Positions 38,268 through 45,655 of a stretch of 64,000 nt of DNA are shown piece by piece. Under the pieces are notes generated by a model. The model was not told where the DNA came from and did no database searches. It saw only the letters and a list, made by a program, of their open reading frames with translations. Position 1 is the stretch's first letter. Each line of letters begins with the position of its first letter. The translations under genes were made by a program, and so were the position numbers. This DNA is from Gammaproteobacteria bacterium (lineage in GTDB: Bacteria > Pseudomonadota > Gammaproteobacteria > Steroidobacterales > Woeseiaceae): NCBI GenBank assembly GCA_024640305.1, contig JAHEFG010000044.1, forward strand, positions 88,034 through 152,033, read 5' to 3'.

Positions 38268-38341
38268 GGCTAGGTGGCAGAGTGGTTATGCTGCGGCCTG
38301 CAAAGCCGTCTACGCCGGTTCGATTCCGACCCTAGCCTCCA
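38268..38341 (+). tRNA. tRNA-Cys (anticodon GCA)
   Basis: Acceptor GGCTAGG pairs with CCTAGCC. The anticodon loop CTGCAAA sits in stem CGGC/GCCG and gives anticodon GCA. The T arm GCCGG-TTCGATT-CCGAC is present, the discriminator is T and CCA is encoded. A run of six T follows at once. Its 3' ten bases overlap, on the opposite strand, the end of the next protein gene. Confidence 0.95.
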
Positions 38342-40797
38342 TTTTTTCGTTCTATGTTCACGCGCCGTCTTAGTGCGGCTGCGATGAGCAACAAGAAAAT
38401 AATTGAAGTGGGCGCCATCATGCCGCCACCGCTTCCCCCAGTACCCTTGTTGACCCCCACGTTCACTGTGCGCACGGTTCTGGCGGTGTTGCCGGCCCTG
38501 TCCGCCACGTTGTAGGAGATGGTTTGTGTGCCAACGGCAGTAGAATTGATTGTGCCGGACACCACGATCTGATCGCTAATGTCACCGTCGATATCGTCAA
38601 TCGCGGTCGCGCCCGGATCCAGAAACTCCTGGCCAGCCGCAATATCGATCGTTGCGTTGCCGACGAGCTTTAGACTTGGCGCCAATCGATCGCCAAGCCC
38701 CAGCTTGCCGATGCCATTATTCGCGTGTATTTCCAGAACCGTGGCGTCTCGACCGGCCATAACCAGGTCAAGCGAATCATCTCCATTGAAATCGACCAGA
38801 ATGCCGCGCCGCATCCCGTTGCTGACGATCTGCTCTGCGGCCAACGTCAAGTCGCTGCCTGACGATCCCAGATACAACTGGTGAACTCCGGCCTCGTTGA
38901 CGGCGACTACGTCGACCCAGCCATCGGCATCCACATCGCCTGACAGCAGCGCGGTTACCGGCGACGCACCAAAAGAGGTGCCCGACGAAAAACTGCCATC
39001 TTGCTGCTGATACAGCACTTTATTGCCAGGAGTGTTCAGATCATCGCCGTCAAACCCCAGCAAAAGATCTACCGCGCCGTCGCCGTTGACATCACTTGCG
39101 CTGACCGTGGCGACGCTGCCACGGCTGAGCCGCGTGCGGCTGTAATCCGTGCCGTTGCCACTGTTGTAGTACAAATCAACGGCCCTGTCAGATGAGCGAA
39201 CTACAATGAGATCCTGATCGCCATCCTGATCGATGTCCGCAATGGCCAGGTCAAGTCCGGCGCCTGATGAAAGAGATGTCTGGTCAAACCCGCCCTGGCT
39301 CAGGCTGCGCAGGACTACCGTTCCGGCCGAACCGGTCAGTAACAGGTCTGAGCGTCCATCGTTGTTGAGATCCGCCCCGATCATGTCGTTCAGGCTGCCT
39401 ACTGCGCCACCGCCCATCTGTTCTGCACTGCTGAAAGCACCGCTGCCATCATTAATAAATATTTCGGCTGTTCGTCCTGTGAGCCCGCCGACCGCGATAT
39501 CGAGAGAGCTGTCACCATTCCAGTCAAGCAGCGTTACGGCGGAACCTCCGGTGTCTGATCCCAAACCGGCTCCGGGGGTGGTAACTGCCCGGTTGCCGTT
39601 ATTGGAAAAGATAAGCGTCTGACCCGCAGTTGCGACTATGTCGATTAAACCGTCACCGTTGAGATCGCCGGCATCTACCCCCGCACCAGATGCGCTGATT
39701 ATTTGTGTGGGTCCTTCACTGAATTCGGCAACAACCTGGGCGCTCGCCAGGTCCGCATTGTTTTCAGGTATCGGGTCATCCGAGCTTACGACGCCGATTA
39801 ATGAATTGTCTCCACCGCCGGCTTGTATGCCTTCTACAATTATCGTCCTCGACGTCACCGCCGCCAGCGCTCCAACTGCACAGTTCATCTGCGGTGAACT
39901 GGTGCCGTTGCCAGTGATGGGGCAGGAATCTGCAGTGGTCAGGGTCAACCCCGGGCCGCTGGTCGCCCAGTTTGCGGTTAGCTGTCCTTCATCGAGATCA
40001 CCGGGACCTCTGTTTTCGATGAGAATACTCCACTGGGCCGTTTCGCCGACAGCGACCGGATTCTCTGCCAGGGTGATTGCGAGCGCGAGGTCGGCGCGGT
40101 TGTCCCGCAGTATAAGAAGATCGAACGTGAGGCTCGCCGACGCGCCCGCGCGGTCTGTGGCTGTAACCTCTACCGTATAAGGGTCTGTTCTTGCGTCAGA
40201 ATTACCGGGAGTGCCCGACAAGATACCGGTCGCAGAATCCATGCTCAGGGAATTGCCTTTCGGTAACCCGCGAACGCTGAAACTCAGCTCGTCACCTTCG
40301 TCCGGATCGAAGAAATTGCCCGCGACCTGCAATTGGTAATAAACGCCGGCAATTGCACTTTGATCCGGCACCTGATCGATCACGACTGGCGGAGAATTCG
40401 GCACCTCCTCGACTGAAATAGTAACGCGCGTTGCTCGAGAATATCCTGTGCCATCGAACGCACGGTATTTAAACGTATCACTATCAGATTTTCCGCCGTC
40501 GTGACGATAAGTGAACGTACCGTCCTCTCTGAGTATCAGGGTGCCGTGATCGACGTCGTCGCTAAGAACTGCGAACAGCCTGTCGCCCTCAATATCAAAG
40601 TCATTGTCGAGGACGCTGTTGGCGCCGGACGTCAATTTTTCGACGACGCCACCGCGCGCAACTTCTGCATAGTCTCTTACCGCAAATGGCCGGCGCCCAC
40701 TGGCCCAAACGTCAGCAGTGATGCTGAACGCGGCGACAACGCAGATCAGTCCGGTGCTATACCGGCCAGCCCTGGTAAGGAAAAAAGTTTTCTGCAC
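38332..40797 (-). CDS. FG-GAP repeat surface protein with GlyGly-CTERM-like sorting tail
   Basis: An 821-residue secreted protein with a GTG start at 40797 preceded by AAGGGA. After the signal peptide come a cadherin-like domain (about 45-130), a putative-Ig domain (about 135-230) and a DUF11-like domain (about 232-350). At least seven FG-GAP/VCBS calcium-binding repeats follow (DLNGDGLIDIVA, DWNGDSSLDIAV, DLNNDGRSDLLL, DIDQDGDQDLIV, DVNGDGAVDLLL, DVDADGWVDVVA, DFNGDDSLDLVM), then a DUF5011 domain. The C-terminus is GGSGGGMMAPTS, a hydrophobic helix and RRR, the layout of GlyGly-CTERM (rhombosortase) signals. The stop codon lies inside the tRNA-Cys gene. Adhesin or enzyme carrier is inference. 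Confidence 0.88.
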   Translation of the reverse strand: MQKTFFLTRAGRYSTGLICVVAAFSITADVWASGRRPFAVRDYAEVARGGVVEKLTSGANSVLDNDFDIEGDRLFAVLSDDVDHGTLILREDGTFTYRHDGGKSDSDTFKYRAFDGTGYSRATRVTISVEEVPNSPPVVIDQVPDQSAIAGVYYQLQVAGNFFDPDEGDELSFSVRGLPKGNSLSMDSATGILSGTPGNSDARTDPYTVEVTATDRAGASASLTFDLLILRDNRADLALAITLAENPVAVGETAQWSILIENRGPGDLDEGQLTANWATSGPGLTLTTADSCPITGNGTSSPQMNCAVGALAAVTSRTIIVEGIQAGGGDNSLIGVVSSDDPIPENNADLASAQVVAEFSEGPTQIISASGAGVDAGDLNGDGLIDIVATAGQTLIFSNNGNRAVTTPGAGLGSDTGGSAVTLLDWNGDSSLDIAVGGLTGRTAEIFINDGSGAFSSAEQMGGGAVGSLNDMIGADLNNDGRSDLLLTGSAGTVVLRSLSQGGFDQTSLSSGAGLDLAIADIDQDGDQDLIVVRSSDRAVDLYYNSGNGTDYSRTRLSRGSVATVSASDVNGDGAVDLLLGFDGDDLNTPGNKVLYQQQDGSFSSGTSFGASPVTALLSGDVDADGWVDVVAVNEAGVHQLYLGSSGSDLTLAAEQIVSNGMRRGILVDFNGDDSLDLVMAGRDATVLEIHANNGIGKLGLGDRLAPSLKLVGNATIDIAAGQEFLDPGATAIDDIDGDISDQIVVSGTINSTAVGTQTISYNVADRAGNTARTVRTVNVGVNKGTGGSGGGMMAPTSIIFLLLIAAALRRRVNIERKNGG

Positions 40798-41192
40798 GAC
40801 GCGATCCCTTATTGTTTTGATACTGGGGGTGGCGTTCTATTGAGTGTAGCGGAAAAGCGTTTCGCGGCAAAGACATAATACTTTCGATGATTATGGTAAA
40901 TTCTTGAAATACAACAAGTTCTGATCTCGGTAATAGGTCTTGTCAGCGTCGTTTCGGTGACTACCGTCGGCTTCCAGATATCGCGTTTTTTTGCACTGCC
41001 GCGGCCGGAAATCGCCCTTGCATTTGGTCGGTGTCGGCGAGATCTACTGCGCACCTCATTGTCGTAAACGGATACTAATGCCCGAATTGTATTCCTGTGT
41101 TAGCCTTCGAATCCGGTCGGTTGGTCGTAGATTTCTGGCCGGGCAAGATGGGGTAGCTACCAAGACAGGATCCTAACCTGACCTCCATTTTT
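38336..41192 (+). repeat. 11-bp direct repeat: tRNA-Cys 3' end and a copy near tRNA-Leu
   Basis: CCTCCATTTTT occurs at 38336-38346 (the 3' end of tRNA-Cys plus following T run). It recurs at 41182-41192, eleven bases before tRNA-Leu. The flanks are also similar (CCCTAG versus TCCTAACCTGA just upstream). This arrangement resembles attachment-site duplication at the ends of a block inserted at a tRNA 3' end. The match is short and could be chance. Confidence 0.4.
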
Positions 41193-41202
41193 CCTACGTC
41201 GC
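40798..41202. other. Gene-free stretch between the surface protein and tRNA-Leu
   Basis: I find no credible protein gene here; short open frames lack ribosome-binding sites and family features. It holds the minus-strand promoter candidate of the surface-protein gene at its left end and the short repeat copy (41182-41192) at its right end. No structured RNA family was recognised. Confidence 0.6.
40843..40870 (-). promoter_or_regulatory. Candidate promoter of the FG-GAP surface protein gene
   Basis: On the minus strand TTGCCG (40865-40870) and TACACT (40843-40848) are 16 bases apart, 46 bases upstream of the GTG start. The -10 is good and the -35 moderate. Confidence 0.35.
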
Positions 41203-41289
41203 GCCCGGGTGGCGGAATTGGTAGACGCTGCGGACTTAAAATCCGCTGTCCGAAAGGACGTGCCGGTTCGAGTCCGGCTCTGGGCACCA
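41203..41289 (+). tRNA. tRNA-Leu (anticodon TAA)
   Basis: A class II tRNA of 87 bases. The acceptor GCCCGGG pairs with TCTGGGC using two G-T pairs. The anticodon arm GCGGA-CTTAAAA-TCCGC gives TAA. A long variable arm (TGTCCGAAAGGACG) and T arm GCCGG-TTCGAGT-CCGGC are present, and CCA is encoded. It corresponds to leuZ in the E. coli glyW-cysT-leuZ array. Confidence 0.97.
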
Positions 41290-41343
41290 AGTAAGCGGCC
41301 AGCGGCCGTAATTGCACGGCAATTCTGACCGCAGGTATACGCG

Positions 41344-41742
41344 CTAGTTGTTCTTTGCGCCCTGGTCAATCCAGTCCTTGATTAACTTGATCTGCTCCTC
41401 GGATAACGGCAAGCCGCGTCCTTCGGCAAGCGATACATCATGGTGCGGCGGCATCCGGATTTCCGGCTCGGTCTTCATAGCAATGACCCGGTACAGATTG
41501 CTTGATTCACTGCTCCCTGGAATTACAACAGGACCCAAACTCGTGCCGCTAAGAACGTCGTCGTAGCTGCTGACGCTCAAACCACTGGTTACCGAACCTT
41601 CGCCAGCACGGTTGTGGCAGACAAGGCACGACTCGGTGAGAATCGGTTGAACGTCGTCGGAGTAGCTGACCTGGCGTTCACAGCCGAAGAGCCCGAAACA
41701 CAATGCGGCACTACACAGTCTGAATACAATGTTCGCGGTCAT
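41344..41742 (-). CDS. Small c-type cytochrome lipoprotein (PSCyt1-like)
   Basis: A 132-residue predicted lipoprotein with lipobox CFGLFGC. One haem-binding CLVCH motif lies in VQPILTESCLVCHNRAG. Later GPVVIPGSSESSNLYRVI and RMPPHHD supply the typical distal Met/His region of Planctomycete-type cytochrome c domains. The ATG at 41742 has an AAGGACGG site about six bases upstream; longer frames are possible. It would need the Ccm machinery encoded 3 kb away. Redox partner unknown. Confidence 0.82.
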   Translation of the reverse strand: MTANIVFRLCSAALCFGLFGCERQVSYSDDVQPILTESCLVCHNRAGEGSVTSGLSVSSYDDVLSGTSLGPVVIPGSSESSNLYRVIAMKTEPEIRMPPHHDVSLAEGRGLPLSEEQIKLIKDWIDQGAKNN

Positions 41743-41940
41743 GGTCCCGTCCTTCATGTTTGATTCGATCAAACCTAGTCCGGGGAAATAACCGTAGCAA
41801 TTGTGGCTTTCCGCAGCGTGCGCCTGATCAAGTCACAGTAGCAGCGTTAACCATTTCACAGTTTCCGAGAAAAACCAAAGGCTTATTGGACTTTGTTCGG
41901 GTGTTTTGGGACAAAAGAACCTGTCCAGCGGAGGGAAGCG

Positions 41941-42159
41941 ATGAAGTCCGACACTGCCACAACGAACATTGACTACCGGTTGCTCAGCCAACTGAGCAAT
42001 CTGGTCGTATGCAGCCGTTGCCTCAGGCATGGGAAGGCGACCCCGGTACCGCAGGTCTTCTCTCAGCGACACACGCCGCGTAGCCTATGTGCGAGTTGTG
42101 CAACGCCCAAACACAAACGCAATTTACGGCAGATTCTGAGGCGACTTATTGCTCAGTAG
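41941..42159 (+). CDS. Small two-CxxC (zinc-ribbon-like) protein
   Basis: A 72-residue open frame with an excellent GGAGGGAAG ribosome-binding site five bases before the ATG. It carries paired CSRC and CASC motifs 23 residues apart, as in a treble-clef or zinc ribbon, and ends in a basic tail ([16 protein letters not shown]). It stops 26 bases before tdk and may be co-transcribed. No family was recognised. The initiation context and cysteine spacing support it, but it could be a chance frame. Confidence 0.45.
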   Translation: MKSDTATTNIDYRLLSQLSNLVVCSRCLRHGKATPVPQVFSQRHTPRSLCASCATPKHKRNLRQILRRLIAQ

Positions 42160-42185
42160 AAGTCATTGCGGCACACTCGGCCTCG

Positions 42186-42764
42186 ATGGCCAAACTATAC
42201 TTTTACTACTCATCGATGAATGCCGGCAAGTCCACCGCATTGCTGCAATCCAGTTACAACTACAAAGAACGGGGCATGAAAACCCTGGTGCTTGCGCCTG
42301 CCTTCGACGATCGTTTCGGGGTGGGGAAAGTCGCCTCAAGAATTGGCATTGAAGCCGAGGCTATGACCTTCGTGGCTGAGGACGATTTGCTTGCCGCGAT
42401 TGAAAAACACGCCGAAGCCAATCCGCTGCATTGCGTCTTGATCGATGAGGCGCAGTTCCTGACCAAGGCGCAGGTGTTTCAGCTTGGCGAAGTGACCGAT
42501 AAATTGAACATCCCGGTACTTGCATACGGTTTGCGCACAGATTTCCAGGGTGAGCCATTCGAGGGAAGTAAATACCTGCTGGCCTGGTCGGATAATCTGA
42601 AAGAGCTCAAGGCTATTTGCGACTGTGGCTCCAAAGCAACGATGGTCGTGCGCCTGGATCAGGACGGCAACGCGATTACAGAAGGGTCACAGGTGGAAAT
42701 CGGCGGTAACGATCGTTACGTCTCGATGTGTCGAAGGCACTTCAAAGAAAAATACTTCGCCTGA
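42186..42764 (+). CDS. tdk: Thymidine kinase
   Basis: Type II thymidine kinase for salvage of thymidine to dTMP, 192 residues from the ATG at 42186 ([17 protein letters not shown]). The P-loop is [12 protein letters not shown], the Walker B block is [10 protein letters not shown], and the thymidine-binding lasso lies near YVSMCRRHF. The zinc site uses ICDCGSKA together with the C-terminal Cys/His. A longer frame upstream overlaps the small zinc-ribbon gene and is not supported. Confidence 0.96.
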   Translation: MAKLYFYYSSMNAGKSTALLQSSYNYKERGMKTLVLAPAFDDRFGVGKVASRIGIEAEAMTFVAEDDLLAAIEKHAEANPLHCVLIDEAQFLTKAQVFQLGEVTDKLNIPVLAYGLRTDFQGEPFEGSKYLLAWSDNLKELKAICDCGSKATMVVRLDQDGNAITEGSQVEIGGNDRYVSMCRRHFKEKYFA

Positions 42765-42789
42765 ATATTGCGGCTGGCGCCGCAGGGCA

Positions 42790-44073
42790 TCAGATTCCTG
42801 AGGTTGGCAGGTTTTCCGGCGGGGCAGGCAATATTTCGGTGTTGTCCTCCGCGAGACGTTTCCGCATATCATCGAGTGTTTTCATTACCGCGGTATCAAC
42901 GAACTCGTTGCCGTCGAGTGAGCCGCGCTTCGTCGCATGCGGATCGTCGAACTTGATTCGGTGGTGGCCCACGGTGATGACATCGTCGTGAACCAGTACA
43001 TGGTTGGATACGCGGCGAGAATTAACAAACGTGCCATTACTGCTGTTTAGATCCATCAAAAACGTCGAACTGCCATGGCGCACGAGCAACGCGTGGTGGC
43101 GGCTGATAAATCTGCTGCCGATAGCAATGTCGTTGTGTTCGGAACGACCGATAAGCAGCCGCGACATATCGAAGATCAACTCGCGGATTGTCTCGCCTTC
43201 ATGCGAAACGTAAAGCGTCGGTGGGCCTGGCAGTGCCGTAGATTGTTGTTGCGCCTCTATAAGTTCGAGGTCGTCCCACGTGCCGTTTGGTAGAGCCGGG
43301 CTTTCGATAATTTCGACCGGCACAGGCAACGTCTCTGACTGGGCCAGTGCGAGTAACGCAATGCGGTCGATAATACCGGGCCACCCAGCAGAAGATCGCC
43401 ATAGCTCGGTGCAAACGGTGCCTGGGAATATAAATTCCGGCATGAGGCTGCCCGCCGCACGCAATTTTTCGTGCACGTAGTGGACTACTTCTTCGCTGCT
43501 CATCGGATGCAAGTGAAAGTCATGCAACAGTCGGCCCGAAATGCACTCCATTGCCGGCGAGTCGATAATTGTCCGCAAGGGTCTGTCGCTGACGAGAACC
43601 ATTTTTAGTGCACTGGTATTTCGCACCTCGAGCGTCGCCAGCTCACAAACCGCGCGTAATGCGCTCGGATTCAAGCCGTGAGCGTTCTCGATAATCAGGA
43701 TAGGAGGGTGTTGCGATGCGGCTTGTTGCAGCGCAAATACTCGCAACATGCCCAATAATTCGTTCGGCGAACTATGATCGAATACGTAACCGAATTGCCT
43801 GAGGGCGGCCTCGAGGAGGCCGGTTGTGTTCAGGCGGTTGCCATCGACAACAGCATGCGCACTCTCTTGGGGGAGGGAGTCGACGAATTTGCGGATAATC
43901 GTTGATTTGCCTGATAGCGTTGGGCCTTGCAGCAGGCTCAGGCCGTTGGGCGCGGCGCAGGTTTCGTCGAGGATCTTGAGCGCCTGCTCATGAGACGCGT
44001 ACGATAGCGTCGACAGTGGCTTGCCGTGGGTTGGGAAAGGTTGTTCGTAAAGGCCTGCTGCCCCTAAGTCCAT
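42790..44073 (-). CDS. ExeA/GspA-type AAA ATPase fused to a C-terminal FHA domain
   Basis: About 427 residues. The N-terminal AAA domain (about 5-235) begins like ExeA/GspA (GLYEQPFPTHG). It has Walker A LLQGPTLSGKSTIIRK, Walker B PPILIIENAHGL and sensor-like LVSDRPL. The FHA phosphopeptide-binding domain (about 285-375) has LLIGRSEHNDIAI, SRFISRHHALLV and DLNSSNGTFVNSRRV. Classic GspA carries a peptidoglycan-binding tail instead. ATG 44073 matches where the family begins; a TTG at 44160 would add 29 residues. No secretion genes are adjacent and the role is unknown. The 264 bases up to ccmA hold only the two divergent promoters. Confidence 0.82.
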   Translation of the reverse strand: MDLGAAGLYEQPFPTHGKPLSTLSYASHEQALKILDETCAAPNGLSLLQGPTLSGKSTIIRKFVDSLPQESAHAVVDGNRLNTTGLLEAALRQFGYVFDHSSPNELLGMLRVFALQQAASQHPPILIIENAHGLNPSALRAVCELATLEVRNTSALKMVLVSDRPLRTIIDSPAMECISGRLLHDFHLHPMSSEEVVHYVHEKLRAAGSLMPEFIFPGTVCTELWRSSAGWPGIIDRIALLALAQSETLPVPVEIIESPALPNGTWDDLELIEAQQQSTALPGPPTLYVSHEGETIRELIFDMSRLLIGRSEHNDIAIGSRFISRHHALLVRHGSSTFLMDLNSSNGTFVNSRRVSNHVLVHDDVITVGHHRIKFDDPHATKRGSLDGNEFVDTAVMKTLDDMRKRLAEDNTEILPAPPENLPTSGI

Positions 44074-44337
44074 AAGTATTAACTCGCAGACGCCATCTCG
44101 CGTAATATTCGGTACCCTTGGATCCCGGTCGATCTTGTTATGAAACTCTGAACCGGCCAACCAGTCTACGACTGTGCTCAGAGTGTTGTAAACCGAAATG
44201 CAACGTTTCCTTGTTGATCAAGTAGACGCGGAATTAATCTCGGGAAAGCTTTAGGTAAGGAATGCAATAGGTTGAAAATTAAGAGTGTTTAGCAGCTGTA
44301 AAAATACCGTCGGCAATCTGCGACTGGACGTAAGGCA

Positions 44338-44952
44338 TTGACTACTAAGTTAACGGCTAATGACCTGACGTTGCTTCGTGGCGAGCGATGCCTGTTCAAG
44401 AGTCTCAGCTTTGCGCTAAATCCCGGTGAACTCCTGATCCTGGAAGGCCAAAATGGAAGCGGCAAGACGAGCCTGATGCGTGCACTTGCGGGTTTACTGG
44501 AGTTCGAAACCGGCGATGTAAAGTGGGACGGCGTTTCGGTTCGAAAGAACCGGCAGGCGTTTCACGGCTCCCTCGTATGGATGGCGCATCGCGTTGGGTT
44601 GAAGGCCGATCTGACACTGGTTGAGAATCTCGGCTTCGAGGCAAGCTTGCGAGCGCAATCAGACGCTGATCTCAACGATGTCATGACTAGACTTGGCATC
44701 AGCCGCCTGAAGAGTCTACCTATACGCTCACTGTCGGCGGGGCAGCAACGTCGGGTGGCGCTGGCTCGCATGGTCCTGGCCAGGGCCCAGCTTTGGCTTA
44801 TGGACGAACCCTTTACCAATCTTGACAGAGACGGCAGGACGCTCGTGATGAAACTTGTCAGTGAGCACCTGAGTCGCGGTGGTATGTGCGTAATGGCGGC
44901 GCATCAGGATGTCGAAGTGGACGCAACAGTGCACAAGGTCGTGCTGCAATGA
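44338..44952 (+). CDS. ccmA: Haem exporter ATP-binding protein CcmA
   Basis: ATPase of the CcmABCD complex, which releases holo-CcmE in System I cytochrome c maturation. The 204-residue ABC domain has Walker A LEGQNGSGKTSLMRAL, signature LSAGQQRRVALARM and Walker B LWLMDEPFTNLD. The start appears to be TTG at 44338. It overlaps ccmB by four bases (ATGA), so translation is coupled. It is the first gene of ccmABCDEFGHI. Confidence 0.95.
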   Translation: MTTKLTANDLTLLRGERCLFKSLSFALNPGELLILEGQNGSGKTSLMRALAGLLEFETGDVKWDGVSVRKNRQAFHGSLVWMAHRVGLKADLTLVENLGFEASLRAQSDADLNDVMTRLGISRLKSLPIRSLSAGQQRRVALARMVLARAQLWLMDEPFTNLDRDGRTLVMKLVSEHLSRGGMCVMAAHQDVEVDATVHKVVLQ

Positions 44953-45644
44953 TTGAAGAGACCGATACACCGGGTGTAATGAAAGCGATGGCTGCGGTTG
45001 CCAAACGTGATTTGGTGCTCGCGTGGAAGCGGCCGGGGGATGTGCTCAATCCTTTGTTCTTCTTTGCGATGGTTGCGACCTTGTTCCCGCTGGCGGTTGG
45101 CCCCAGCAACGAGCAACTGGAATTTAGCGGGCCCGGAGTCCTATGGACAGCGGCCTTGCTGGCGACTTTGCTGTCGCTGAACAGCTTGTTTGTCACGGAC
45201 TTCGAAGACGGCAGCCTCGACCAGATGTTGGTTAGCTCGGTACCATTGCCTGCGCTGGTCCTTGGGAAATCGATCGCACATTGGCTGACCAGTGGCTTGC
45301 CACTGGTTATCATCTCGCCGGTGGTTGCGATAACGTTTCGCATGCCATCCTCGGTCACCGGGGTGTTGATGCTCACCTTGCTGCTCGGTACAGTCAGCCT
45401 GAGTATGCTCGGATCGATTGGGGCAGCGCTAACCGTCGGGCTGCACCGTGCTACTGCACTGCTCAGCCTGCTCATACTGCCGCTCGCAATGCCGGTGCTT
45501 ATTTTCGGCGCCCGAACCGTTTCCCTGGTTGCGTCCGGGGACATCGTTGCGGGTGGTCTCTATTTTCTTGCGGCTTATGCTGTGTTAGTTGTATCACTTG
45601 CACCGTTTGCAACAGCAGCCGCATTGCGGATCAGTAACGAGTAG
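44949..45644 (+). CDS. ccmB: Haem exporter permease CcmB
   Basis: Six-helix permease partner of CcmA, 231 residues from the ATG at 44949. The family pattern FFFAMVATLFPLAVGPS, TDFEDGSLDQMLVSSVPL and LGTVSLSMLGSIGAALTVG is present. The gene starts within the ccmA stop and ends 11 bases before ccmC. Confidence 0.95.
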   Translation: MIEETDTPGVMKAMAAVAKRDLVLAWKRPGDVLNPLFFFAMVATLFPLAVGPSNEQLEFSGPGVLWTAALLATLLSLNSLFVTDFEDGSLDQMLVSSVPLPALVLGKSIAHWLTSGLPLVIISPVVAITFRMPSSVTGVLMLTLLLGTVSLSMLGSIGAALTVGLHRATALLSLLILPLAMPVLIFGARTVSLVASGDIVAGGLYFLAAYAVLVVSLAPFATAAALRISNE

Positions 45645-45655
45645 AATCCCCCTCC

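Noticed and set aside
39638..40180. 180-codon plus-strand open frame
   Set aside because: Antisense to the FG-GAP surface protein; Pro/Ser-rich translation expected from Gly/Asp-rich repeats on the coding strand.
38342..41202. Prophage or integrative element
   Set aside because: No integrase, recombinase or phage gene is present; only the single surface-protein gene and a short repeat.
41157..41369. Short minus-strand frame across tRNA-Leu with an SRTRTGT-like peptide
   Set aside because: This peptide pattern is the well-known false product of reading the antisense strand of a leucine tRNA gene.
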